60,000 nucleotides of DNA from Diphasiastrum complanatum (taxonomy: Eukaryota > Streptophyta > Lycopodiopsida > Lycopodiales > Lycopodiaceae): NCBI GenBank assembly GCA_029204225.1, contig CM055098.1, forward strand, positions 15,206,533 through 15,266,532, read 5' to 3'. Shown in pieces: positions 50,426-60,000 of the stretch. How positions within the stretch are numbered: the first letter of the stretch is position 1; each line of letters starts with the position of its first letter. A model generated the notes under the pieces. It did no database searches and was not told the origin of the DNA. It was given only the letters and a program-made list of their open reading frames with translations. The position numbers and the translations under genes are program-made.

Positions 50426-50898
50426 TGGTGTACAAGGGAATCGGAATAATTTCTAACGTGGGTAGCCGGTCACTCCAGTTGTATGTGGTTATTAGTTATT
50501 CTACATCATTCCGGACGTGGTCGTATTGAATAATTAATAATCATATGAGGGCCCAGACCTATAATTGGATATAGGAGCACATGCATGGTGAAGACTGTCT
50601 TAATGCATGAATAGGAGGTCAATAGCTCAATTTAGGTTGCATGGGGATCCTAAAGAGAATATTCTCTCTCTTGAGGAGAATAAGTCTAGTGGAAACTCGC
50701 CCATCCTCCTATTGTGAATTGTGATTCTTGAGCCAGTTTCTCCTCTCCTCTCTTGTGTTCTTCATTGTGGCTTGGGGGTGGATTGGTTAGGGTATTGACT
50801 AGCCTCTCCATATTGGTTGGGTGGTTCATGCTCCACAAGTGTCCTTTTGGTTTTCATGTGATTGGAATCCTGAAGATCTTCACTTGGTGGTTCTTACA
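50426..50898 (+). repeat. 5' LTR of G3
   Basis: Matches 56260-56729. Its first ~14 bp appear deleted compared with TGTTATGTCCATGTC of the 3' copy, and it has extra bases near 50810-50835. Ends GTTCTTACA, followed by the primer site. Confidence 0.85.
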
Positions 50899-52666
50899 GT
50901 GGTATCAGAGCTTGGATCACATCTACCAGGAGGTGGAGCTTGAGGATCTTGGATTTTGCAGTTATTTTGGTGTAGCTCTTTACTTCTTCTTCCAGGTGTT
51001 GGAATTCAATTTCAAGTAGGTGAATTCTCAGATCCTTGGTGTACTTTCAGCCTAAAGATCATAATTGTGGATTTGCTCCATGAATTTTGATGAAAATCAT
51101 AGGCTTTTTGATGAATTTAGTGAATTTTTCACCTAGAATTGATGGTTTTTGCAAGAAATTGGTTATAGGATCTGGTGTAGTACGTTTTCCAGATTGTAAT
51201 TACTATTTTACAGTCATTAATTACAGAATTTAATGATTGCATGATGTTTGAATAGTCAAAAGGTTGATTAGATAGTGATTTTGGACCAAAAATTGGGGTT
51301 TTTGGGCCATAAATGGGCTATAGAAACCATGTTTGACTTGAATCAGAAGTTTTAGTGCTTGCATTCAATGGAATTACAGGGATTTGGATCTAATTGCACG
51401 AATTTGTGGATTTTCCCCACAAATTTTGGTCAAAATTGGTCAAAAAACAAAGTTTTTTGATGATTTTTGGACTAATTTTGGAGTAGATCTCAAAATTCTC
51501 AGCCAAGGTTTGGTATGAACATTTTCAAAGATGTATTGAAGCTGTCCCTAATCTGTCATGAAGTTTGGTAGGGATTAGACACCATTAGGGGGCTCAAAAC
51601 ACTCAAAAATAGTGTATATTTGATGATTTTTGAGCATGCATATCTCTCAATTGGGGGTATGAACCTGTTGGTTCTTGTTACAAGCTTGAAGATATGTTGG
51701 ATTTCCTCTGTTTTGAGCCATCATGCATCCAATTTGGATAGATGTGCATTAGACACCAACATATTGAAGTTTTGCTTGTTGAAGGAGGCCAAAAATGCAT
51801 TTTTTGCATGATCTGAGCCTATGATTGCTTACTGGACCTGTCAGAAGCTTCTGTGCCTCTCTAATGAACATTAGTAGAGTGCTTCTAGCCTCTGATCCAA
51901 GGCTTATTGGGCTGGGATGTGATTTTTTGATGATTCCTCTCTCCAAAAGTGCACCCTCCTACATGTTTTTTATGCATTTACTGCTCGTGTGTAGCCACGG
52001 GTGCAGGGTGATGTTGCATTGTAGACCCACTCTCCCTCTATCTTGTGTTTTACAGTGACCAATTTGGTGTCCTGTAGAGAAAGTTATGGCCGTCTGAAAT
52101 TTGGCAATTTTTGAACTAAAATTTGCAAAATTTTGGAATTGTTCTGATGCATGCATGTTTGTAAATCAGTGTAGTGCTTTCCTGATGATGGAAATGTATG
52201 GATAGACCTGTATGCATGCTTAAATTCATGTTGCATGCATAACTAGTGATTTTGATTAGTAGAATTTTTGCATGTAACTATTTTTGGCAATTCTAGATCA
52301 AAAAGCAGATTTCCTAGCAAATAGGCCATTTACGAAAAAAAAATTATTTTTTTGAAAAAGACTGTGCATGTCGAGTTAGTTCCATGCAGGATCTTTCGAA
52401 ATGATTTCGATTGAGACAGTGCCTGTGTTTTTGCAAAATCGATCTTTTCGATCGATTTTCACAGTTGGTCCATTTCGTAAAATTTAGTGTTTGGTCATAA
52501 AAAGTTGTTGTTGTTTAATTTGATCTGATATTGATTTTGCAAAAGTTTGCACAAATGAGTGAAAGACCTTGCTGAATAATATTAGCCAGATACGAAGGTT
52601 TTGACTTATTAGTTGATGATTAGATCTCGACTAATTTAAGCAAATTTTGCATGTCAGGAAATCAAT
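50899..52666 (+). other. G3 leader, non-coding
   Basis: Primer site then about 1.7 kb of AT-rich leader with no coding motif. Parts match the G2 leader (for example TTTGGTGTCCTGTAG near 52065). Small frames here are not genes. Confidence 0.65.
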
Positions 52667-53182
52667 ATGGTAGACGATAATGCAAATGCAGCTCTCGATG
52701 GTCAGGTGCCAATGCCTACCTATCTGCAGATTTGCCAGTCATTAAGCCAAGCACTTAATGAGATAAACAACAAGAACACTTTACGTGATCAACAAATGGT
52801 GTGGACATGAAGTTAGTATTTTAGTGGACAGTGGATCTACTCATAATTTCATTAACTCTGGTCTTGTGCAGAGACTCGAACTCAAAACTGAAGCCAATAA
52901 CCATAGATATCGAGTATATCTAGCTTCAGGAGCGGAGTTGGAGACGTGGGATGTGAAAGTTCCAAGGCTCCCAGTTTGGATCCATGACTATAGAGAGTTA
53001 ATTGATTTCCATGTTTTAGATTTAGCTCGTACAGACATAATTCTAGGATATGAGTGGTTATTTAATAAGCATCCTGAGATAGATTTTGAGAAGCATGTTC
53101 TCGCTTTTCAGGAGGGTAAAAAAATAGTTACATTGTTTGAAGACAATTTTGTACATCCATCTGGGATGAGTTAATTGCTAAT
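52667..53182 (+). pseudogene. G3 gag start fused to protease
   Basis: MVDDNANAALDGQVPMPTYL at 52667 corresponds to the G2 gag start at 32143. After about 40 codons the sequence jumps to SILVDSGSTHNFINSGLVQR (protease, catalytic DSG kept), LKTEANNHRYRVYLASGAEL and IILGYEWLFNKHPEIDFEK. The protease domain looks whole; the gag body and zinc knuckle are gone. Confidence 0.82.
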
Positions 53183-53185
53183 GTA

Positions 53186-54103
53186 ATGGAAATTTTTGAT
53201 TCGCAGTATGAAGCTTATTCTTTATTTGCTAAGCCAATTTTGGATTTATTTGAAATGCATCTGAATAGTTGTGAATTGTCAAAATTTCTTAACTCGGTAG
53301 ACTTAGATCAGGAGCAAATTGAGAAGAATAAGTTATTGTCTGAATTTAAAGATGTATTTTCAAAAGAATTACCTCATGGAATACCGTCGTCTAGATCGGT
53401 AGACCATAAGATTGAGTTAATTCCAAGTAGTCACCCTATCTCTAGACAACCTTACAGGTTCTCTCACAAAGAAGAGGTAGAGATTTCTAAGCGAATTGAA
53501 AATTACTTTAAGGTGGGTCATATTTAGCCAAGTAAGTCGCCTTGGGGTGCTCCTGTTCTTCTGAAAGCGAAGAAAGATGGAGGCTTCAGGATGTGTGTGG
53601 ACTACAAAGGGTTGAATAAAGTAACTATTAAAAATAAATATCCTTTGCCTCGTATGGATGATCTGGTAGATCGATTAGGTGGAGCTAAATACTTCACAAA
53701 GATAGATCTTAGAACCGGATATCATCAGATTAGGATTCATCCGGGTGACGTGCAGAAGACTGGTTTTCGGACGAGATTCGGTCACTATGAATTTCTCGTG
53801 CTTCCTTTTGGGTTAACGAATGCACCAGCTACGTTCCAACAGATGATGAACAATCTTTTTCATCCATATCTAGGGAAGTTTGTGGTTGTATTCTTAGATG
53901 ATATTCTCATATGTAGTAGAACACTTAAGGAGCATTTGAGTCATTTTAGTACTGTCTTAGATATTCTCAGACGAGAGAAACTCTACGCTAAGGAATCTAA
54001 ATGTGAGTTCTTTAAGCATGAATTGTTGTACCTCAGTCATAAGATCACCCGTAGTGGGTTGGAGATTGAAAGAGTAAGGTCAAGACAGTGCTTGAATGGC
54101 TGA
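53186..54103 (+). pseudogene. G3 reverse transcriptase
   Basis: Linker (QIEKNKLLSEFKDVFSKELP), GIPSSRSVDHKIELIP, a TAG at 53525-53527 where homologues have Q ([11 protein letters not shown]), then [76 protein letters not shown] (catalytic aspartates kept) and [19 protein letters not shown]. Apart from the stop the domain is well preserved to about 54080, where the frame shifts. Confidence 0.9.
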
Positions 54104-54817
54104 TACCGAAGATGGTTAGAGAAGTTAAATCTTTTCTCGGTTTTACAATTTTCTTTCATAAGTCAATTGAGGATTATGCTAGTGGCAGCACCCTTAAATA
54201 ATTTGACTAAAGGTAGAGTTAACAATAAGAAAAAGAGAGGTCAACCTAGCGAGCCTATTGAGTGGAATGATGAATTGAACCAATGCTTTGAGAAACTCAA
54301 GCAAATGGTTGTGTCAGCTCCTATTTTACAGATCACAAATCCTAATTTACCTTACATCGTGCGAACTGACGCAAGTGATTCGGTGATAGGGGCAGTTCTT
54401 CTACAGGATGATAGGCAGATAGCGTTTGAAAGCAAGAAACTCACGGGGCCTCAGTTGCATTATACAACTCAGGAGCAAGAGTTATTTGCTGTGATACATG
54501 CACTTAAAACCTGGAGACATTACCTTTATGGTAGTCAGTTTATAGTGTATACAGATCACCAACCTCTGAAGTACTTTTGTAATCAGAATGATCTAAGGGG
54601 TCGTAAAGCTCGTTGGGTTGAGCTTATGCAGGAATTTGATCATGAGATCCGATATGTCAAGGGCAGCTCTAACCAAGTTGCAGATGCGCTTAGTTGGATT
54701 GGTGAATTAAATGAACTTTCATTCACCCAGATTTCCACTGATCTATATCTTTCACTGAGAGGAAAATGTGAATCAGATTCTCATTTTGGTCCCATTTGGA
54801 AGATGGTGGAAACATGA
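54104..54817 (+). pseudogene. G3 RNase H
   Basis: After the frameshift: LNNLTKGRVNKKKKRGQPSE-like connection, YIVRTDASDSVIGAVLLQ (RNase H D), [57 protein letters not shown] and NQVADALSWIGEL. The final SR of the usual ADALSR has become SW. The frame ends at TGA 54815-54817, before the integrase. Confidence 0.88.
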
Positions 54818-56246
54818 AAAAATGAGAATGGAATAGAGATTTACTCATAGGGGTCTCAGGTCCCTAAGAAAGCTAAGAAGATAGCGAAACAGTTCTCTAT
54901 CCGAGGTGGGTTACTATTTCGGAATGGAAAAATTTGTGTACCAGTGGATGATGAGTTAAAGAAGAATATTCTTTACGAGTGTCATGACATTCCTTGTGCA
55001 GGTCATCCGGATATACACAGAACTTTGGACTTGGTCAGAAGAGAGTTTTATTGACCGAAACTCAAGCCATTTGTTGAGTCTTATGTGGTTAAGTGTAGAC
55101 CTTACCAGTTAGCCAAAGCTGAATGCTTAAAGACTGGAGGGTTGTTACATCCCCTAGATATCCCTCAGAAGTGATGAGAAAGTATATCTGTGGATTTTGT
55201 GGTTAGACTTCCAAAGATCGAATGCCAAAATGATTCTATTTGGGTTGTGGTGGACAGGTTGACAAAGTTAGCTACTTTTATACCAGCCAAGTCAATTGTT
55301 AAGGCTTCGAATTTAGCCCAGATCTTTGTGGAAAGATTATTTAGGCTTTATGGACTGCCAAGTGATATAGTTAGTGATAGAGATTCTAAATTTACAGGTT
55401 ACTTTTGGTTAGCTGTATTCCATAAGCTTGAAACCTCGCTTAGTTTTAGTTCTTCTGATCATCTTGAATCAGATGGCTAGACTGAGAGAACTAATCAGAC
55501 TATGGAGGATATGTTGAGAACTTATGTGTCTCACAGACAATCTCAGTGGAAAGATTACATTCCTTTAATTGAGTTTGCTTATAACAGTAGAAAAAATTCT
55601 GCTACTGGTTATAGTCTGTTTATGCTGATGTACGGTTTTCAACCTAGATCTCCGATAAATGTGGAGGCAAAGTCAGTTAAGATCTAGAAAGTTGCAAATT
55701 TCTTGCATGATATGCGTGAAATGTTGCAAGTGACTTGTGATTGTATCCGGAGTGTTTAAGATAGAGCTAGGTACTATGCCTATCTTAAAAGGTCTCCCAG
55801 AGATTTTAAAGTTGATGACTGAGTATATCTTAGAATACCTAAGGATTCTAATACTATGAGTACAGGGAAGCATTATAAATTGTCTACGAGATATTGTGGA
55901 CCATTTTGGATTATAAAAAAAATTGGTTCTTTAGCTTACGAACTAGATCTTCAGAACAAGACTACAGCTCACCCTGTGTTTCATGTCAGCCGTTTAAAAT
56001 TAAGTTTACATGAAGATGACGTAGTTGGTTTAGAGGAAGATCTTACCCATTTGGAGGACTCATCGCTTAGTGTTTTTTTGGAACCTGAAAAGGTACTCAG
56101 AACCAGAGATAAACAATTGAGGAATCGTTCTATCTCTGAGTGCTTGATCAGATGGAAGAGACGGACTGAGGATGATGATTCATGGGAGAGGGTCGAAAGC
56201 ATAAATTTTTTTCCCCTAATTTTCATTTCTAGAGATAGAAATGGTT
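54818..56246 (+). pseudogene. G3 integrase and chromodomain-like tail
   Basis: Zinc region LYECHDIPCAGHPDIHRTLD with TGA for W at 55052-55054; core SVDFVVRLPKIECQND, VVVDRLTKLATFIPAK and SDIVSDRDSKFTGYFW; TAG at 55478-55480 in place of Q of DGQTER; YIPLIEFAYNSRKNSATGY; further stops TAG 55685-55687, TAA and TGA near 55757 and 55821. The C-terminus reads YKLSTRYCGPFWIIKKIGSL and HPVFHVSRLKLSL. The tail EKVLRTRDKQLRNRSISECL followed by IRWKRRTEDDDSWERVE is a chromodomain-like module. The pieces stay largely in one frame, so decay is mainly by point nonsense changes. Confidence 0.88.
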
Positions 56247-56259
56247 AAGGGGGGAAGAA

Positions 56260-56729
56260 TGTTATGTCCATGTCCTGTACAAAGGAACCAGAATAATTCC
56301 TGATGTGGATAGTCGGTCACTCTAGTTGTATGTGGTTATTAGTTATTCTACATCATTCCGGACGTGGTCGTATTAAATAATTAATAATCATATGAGGGCC
56401 CAGACCTATAATTGGACATAGAAGCACATGCATGGTGAAGACTGCTTTAATGCAAGAATAGGAGGTCAATAGCTCAATTTAGGTTGCATGGGAATCCTAA
56501 AGAGAATATTCTCTCTCTCTTGAGGAGAATAAGTTTAGTGAAAGCTCGCCCATCCTCCTATTGTGAATTGTGATTCTTGAGCCAGTTTCTCCTCTCCCCT
56601 CTTGTGTTCTTCACTGTGGCTTGGGGGTGGATTGGTTAGGGTATTGATTAGCCTCTTCATGCTCCACAGGTGTCCTTTTGGTTTGCATGTGACTGGAATC
56701 CTGAAGATCTTCACTTGGTGGTTCTTACA
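56260..56729 (+). repeat. 3' LTR of G3
   Basis: 470 bp, starting TGTTATGTCCATGTCC after the purine tract and ending GTTCTTACA. Confidence 0.88.
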
Positions 56730-56734
56730 TTATG

Positions 56735-57298
56735 TTTAAGGGGTTCAATGAGAAGCAAGCATGGATCTCCATGAGTTTCTATATGTACTTTCATTCCCTT
56801 CATTAATGTATGAGAGATCTATGAGTTTTTGAGTCAATTTGGAGATTTGCCAATTTTGCTTGTATGGCTTCTCTCTCTAGATGAGCCCAAAAGTAGTATT
56901 TTCTCTCTCTACTCGAGGAGAGGAGCTTGTTGGGACTTAGTTTATTTCATGAAGTCTTCCACACGTGTGAAACACCTTTTGATAATGAATGAATTCATGT
57001 AGAATGGTCTTTTTGCCTTAGATCTTGTCATTGATCTTGGATTTCAATCAATAGGTGATCTATAGTGCATGAGCCAAGCTTGGGATATCAATTTCACACA
57101 TTAGGACATTCCCACATGTGTGAATTCTCATAGTTGATTCATTGCCAGAATCTCACTCTACTTTCATGCTTCCTATTCCTTGGCTTGGGGGTGAAGCTTC
57201 TAGAGTTGATTGGTTGCTTCTACTTGGTTGGGTGATTTCTCCATAGTATGTTTCCATTGTGTTTGTCTTGTAGGCAGGATCTTGAGGAGCTTTCCCTT
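56735..57298 (+). repeat. C1 3' LTR, right piece
   Basis: Continues from 50425 if G3 is removed. Its last ~90 bp match 31263-31345, where a primer-binding site follows. That supports its identity as an LTR end. Confidence 0.6.
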
Positions 57299-57738
57299 GT
57301 ATTTGTCATATGAATTACTACTTGTGTGAATAAGCTTAGATTTCTTAAAGTCTAAGACAATCATGTTTCTATTTGTTAAACCCATGAAAATAATAATAAT
57401 TCCTGTCACTTAGGTTGAAAATATTTGAAGGAAAAGCTTTGACTGTAATATAGTGAATCCTTTTATGAGGAAGGCACATATTATTGACTTTTCATGGATT
57501 TAGATATTTTCATATATTATTTTTCCAATTAACTTTTATAGAAATTGGTAATCTATTTAAAAGGAGGGCTGAAGTAACGGGATGAAATTCTATCTGTGGA
57601 TATGTTGGTTGCATAATTTTCAAAAGAGAATATTAGCAACTGTGTTAACACAGAGAAAAAAAAAGAAATAAAACTTCGTGGCATGTGTTTTGTAAGTCCA
57701 CGCATGAGTATCTATCAATAAACTTCAACCATGGCATG
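57299..57738. other. Unassigned DNA
   Basis: AT-rich. Contains two imperfect copies of GGCATGTGTTTTGTAAGTCCA (about 57680-57700 and 57733-57752), the second being the probable LTR start listed next. Confidence 0.4.
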
Positions 57739-58426
57739 TGTTGTAAGTCCATGAGTAAAAGCTTAAATAATAATAAAATAGCTTAAACTTAGATTTAGAA
57801 CTTAGACTTAGGAAATTTAAGATTAGAAATATTCTATCTTAAGTTTTCCTAAGTTAAGGAACTTTGAAGTTCTAAATCCTAAGAAGTTCTAGAAAGGCTA
57901 GAAACAGATTAGTCCCATAAGTTAGTAGACACTTATGGAAGACCCTCCTTGCCATAAAAGGAGAGGTATTTGCATTGTAAACAACACTTTGTGATTAGTT
58001 AAAATTACTATTGTGATTATCTTGCATTTCATTGTGTTCCCATTGGAAGGTGCATAGCTTGAGGGAAGGTGCTCGGGCCTCCTCTTGCCTCCTTTCATTG
58101 GCCTTTAATTGTGGCATGGTTTTATTTGTTTATTGCTTACTTTAGCCGCAATTCTTATTATCTCCCTTTGGGTGTTACGTAGGATTTAGCAATCTTGCTA
58201 GTTGGGTTTGCCTTAGCAAGGATTTTTATTGTTGTTGTTATTAATTAGCTTTATTTCCATTTCGGGCACTAGTTGGGTAAGCCTTAGTGCTCTCATTCCT
58301 GTTGATTCTTTCCATATTTCCGTTGAAGCTTGTTGTAGAAACTTAAAAAGTGGATGAATCTCTACATCCCTATACTACACCCGTAAGTAGATCTAGCCAC
58401 CACACACACTAGAAATACTTCCAACA
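57739..58426 (+). repeat. Probable LTR of an element running off the right edge
   Basis: Ends CTTCCAACA at 58426 and is followed after one base by TGGCGTCGTTGCCG (58428-58441), a one-mismatch tRNA-Asp primer site. The start TGTTGTAAG at 57739 is inferred from LTR convention, because the partner LTR is outside the window. Confidence 0.6.
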
Positions 58427-60000
58427 TTGGCGTCGTTGCCGCTTTTTAAGTATTTTTTACCTAGCTTCTTCTCCTTTTTTTTCTTGCTTCCGTGTTGTAT
58501 GTTTGCTTGTTTACTTGTCTCTATCTACCAACAAACAACACGTGTCGTCTCTCCAGGTCCTACACGAGCTGCAGAGCAACTTCTCAAGCCGGGGGAAAGC
58601 AACAAAAGAGTCAACTTGGGCATTTTCTTTAAAAGAAGTGACCCAAGTGACTTTTTTCAAAACCAAACAGGTATATCAGAATTCGCCAGCCTGTCTGCAG
58701 CCCTAACAGACCCTGATCTTTCATTTTATCACCTCCACGAATTCTGACCACGGTCAGATTATGAGAAAACAGTCTGATATACTGTCAAAATCTCTTATTT
58801 CACACCCAAATCACAACAACAAAATGCGCGATTTCCGACACAAGTTTCCGACGGATTCAAAAAAAATTCATAATCTGTTGGAATTCGACATAATCATACG
58901 TCAAAATCCGACACAAAAAAAAAAAAAAATTGCCGAATTTTTTTTTTGTTAGAAATTGTTTTTTTTTTTTTGTCAGAAATTGTTTTTTTTTTACAGACGT
59001 CGGATTCCGACGGCCAATAAAAATGTCGGAATCCGACATCCCATTTCGGAGATTGCAACTTTTTACATGGATGACGTCACCTATCCGTGCAAAAAAAAAA
59101 GCACAAAGCGGACGTCGGATTCCGACGGATAATACAGATGTCGGAATCCGACGTCCGTGACCGAATTCTCAAAGCCACATCATTTTTATAGGGTATTCTT
59201 ATTTTTTATTCTTGTAGGAGATTGTTGGAGATCGGCTTTTGGCGCCTCTTCTCAACTCTATCAATTCCATTTGTCTCATTCCAAGTACGATTCTTTTGTT
59301 TCGTTATGTGCAACTAAGATTTCTTTCTTTGTAACTTTTTCTTGTACACTATCTTCCTTGTATTGTATATTTTGTGTAGTTAAACACAAATATGTGTCTT
59401 AGTAGTTTATGATCATGAGCGAATGAGAGACGAAGAGAAGGATGTGTGTGAGAGACATGAGAGAGAGCAAGAAAATATAGATAGAAGAGTTTGATTTAAT
59501 ATTATGTTCTTTTTAAATTTTAGGGTTTAGATTTAATGTTATGTTCTTTGTGAAATAGTGTGAGATTGAGAGCTCTTGAGGTTTGAATGAAGATCATAAC
59601 CAGCTCCACGATCAAAGATGTAGAGCTACCACTTTTTCTCATTGATTGATCCAGTATGGCTATCTTGTTGCTACTCCCTATCGAGCCATGAAGGGTAATC
59701 CATCGTTGCCTGATACATGTAAAATGAGATATCAGCTAGAGAAAGCTAGTAAAGCGTGCTTAGTATGATGGCATTTCTGTTGAAAATCAGAACTCAAAAT
59801 GAACTTTGAAGAGTGTCATTGACTCATTATCTCCGTTGGAAGCTTGAGATATCTTGGCTATGGGGTGCTTAATTATCTCTGCTTTGTGAGTTAGAACTCA
59901 GTTTTCCTTACAAGATATTTGGAGAGCTGGCCTACCATTGTTGCTAGATGAGTGAGCCATCATATGCACTCAGAAATAGGTATGGCTTTATCTATTTTCA
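58427..60000 (+). mobile_element. Leader of a tRNA-Asp-primed LTR element (partial)
   Basis: Primer site followed by about 1.5 kb without a recognised gag domain. It contains repeated TCCGAC/GTCGGA words and two strong inverted repeats (58999-59037 and 59110-59156). Gag, if present, must lie beyond the right edge. The small frames here have no domain. Confidence 0.5.
58999..59156. repeat. Two GTCGGATTCCGAC / GTCGGAATCCGAC inverted-repeat hairpins
   Basis: First: 58999-59011 with 59025-59037, a 13-bp perfect stem and 13-base loop. Second: 59110-59126 with 59140-59156, a 17-bp perfect stem and 13-base loop. The two are 115 bp apart and share the arrangement arm, GG...AATA spacer, arm. Confidence 0.9.

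Larger units (their letters stand above)
50426..56729 (+). mobile_element. Ty3/Gypsy G3 with two LTRs, gag mostly deleted
   Basis: LTRs 50426-50898 and 56260-56729 match over nearly their whole length. Primer site TGGTATCAGAGCTTGGAT is at 50900-50917, polypurine tract AAGGGGGGAAGAA at 56247-56259. Flanks CTATG (50421-50425) and TTATG (56730-56734) fit a 5-bp duplication with one change. Between them: 1.75-kb leader, a gag start (52667), protease, RT, RNase H, integrase and a chromodomain-like tail. The gag start is joined straight to the protease, so most of gag is deleted. Many nonsense codons. The host site is the 3' LTR of C1. Confidence 0.88.
48500..57298 (+). mobile_element. Ty1/Copia element C1, 5'-truncated, with G3 inserted in its 3' LTR
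   Basis: Plus strand: protease (YIDSGASSHMCSSKDSFSSI, 48600-48660), NLLSV block, a much-reduced integrase, post-integrase region and further unassigned coding-like sequence to about 50270, then a 3' LTR. The LTR starts TGTTGGAAGGGTCC at 50358, is interrupted by G3 (50426-56729) and ends near 57298 with GAGGAGCTTTCCCT, the same end seen at 31345. Gag and 5' LTR are missing on the left, where C1 abuts the cut end of G2. Confidence 0.72.

Noticed and set aside
1-60000. A novel multi-gene system such as a biosynthetic or defence cluster
   Set aside because: Apart from PRP19, every recognisable coding block is retrotransposon or transposon sequence.

Overview
This is nuclear DNA from a plant with a large, retrotransposon-filled genome. 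One conserved cellular gene is recognisable: the 3' half of a PRP19/MAC3-type pre-mRNA-processing factor gene (plus strand, eight exons, 6520-20948). Its introns reach 4.7 and 7.3 kb, and a further intron runs past the left edge of the window (more than 6.5 kb). Nearly everything else I can identify is decayed mobile DNA: Ty3/Gypsy (including chromodomain types), Ty1/Copia, a hAT transposase relic, a small non-autonomous LTR element, and a gag-only LTR element. Intron size and TE load suggest a gymnosperm or another large-genome plant. I cannot name the species.

Layout. 1-3990: Ty3/Gypsy element G1, cut by the window edge and lacking its protease. 3991-5298: 5'-truncated Copia fragment ending in a (GA)n tract. 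5299-6519: two (GA)n tracts, unassigned DNA and a tRNA-like relic, all inside a PRP19 intron. 6520-20948: PRP19 exons. The intron at 7503-12156 holds a hAT relic (8430-9190) and a 2.3-kb TRIM-like LTR element (9280-11591). The intron at 12254-19513 holds a Copia element without its reverse transcriptase (12758-15695), a doubly deleted piece of the G1 family (15845-16490, minus) and a chromodomain Gypsy relic (16495-18280). 20949-29400: mostly unassigned, with weak Copia and Gypsy relics, a (CA)25 and a 29-base poly-G.

29409-57300 is a nested stack. Gypsy G2 (plus; 31440-33337 and 46365-48495) is split by a minus-strand Copia, C3 (33338-46359), with target duplication GGGTG. C3 is itself split by a complete 8.2-kb gag-only LTR element (36003-44218, minus) with a perfect CTCTC target duplication. 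To the right, a plus-strand Copia, C1 (48500-57298), has its 3' LTR split by Gypsy G3 (50426-56729), a relative of G2. 57739-60000 is an LTR, a tRNA-Asp-type primer-binding site and leader of another element running off the right edge.

The most unusual structure is in the gag-only element. Its primer-binding site does not stop at the usual ~18 nt: it continues as a near full-length copy of tRNA-Asp(GTC), including the non-genomic CCA (42984-43058). Next to it is a second degenerate LTR-end/primer-site motif, and then a roughly 0.9-kb minisatellite with a four-monomer higher-order period. PRP19 also appears to use a GC-AG intron. No prokaryote-type system, CRISPR array or gene cluster is present.
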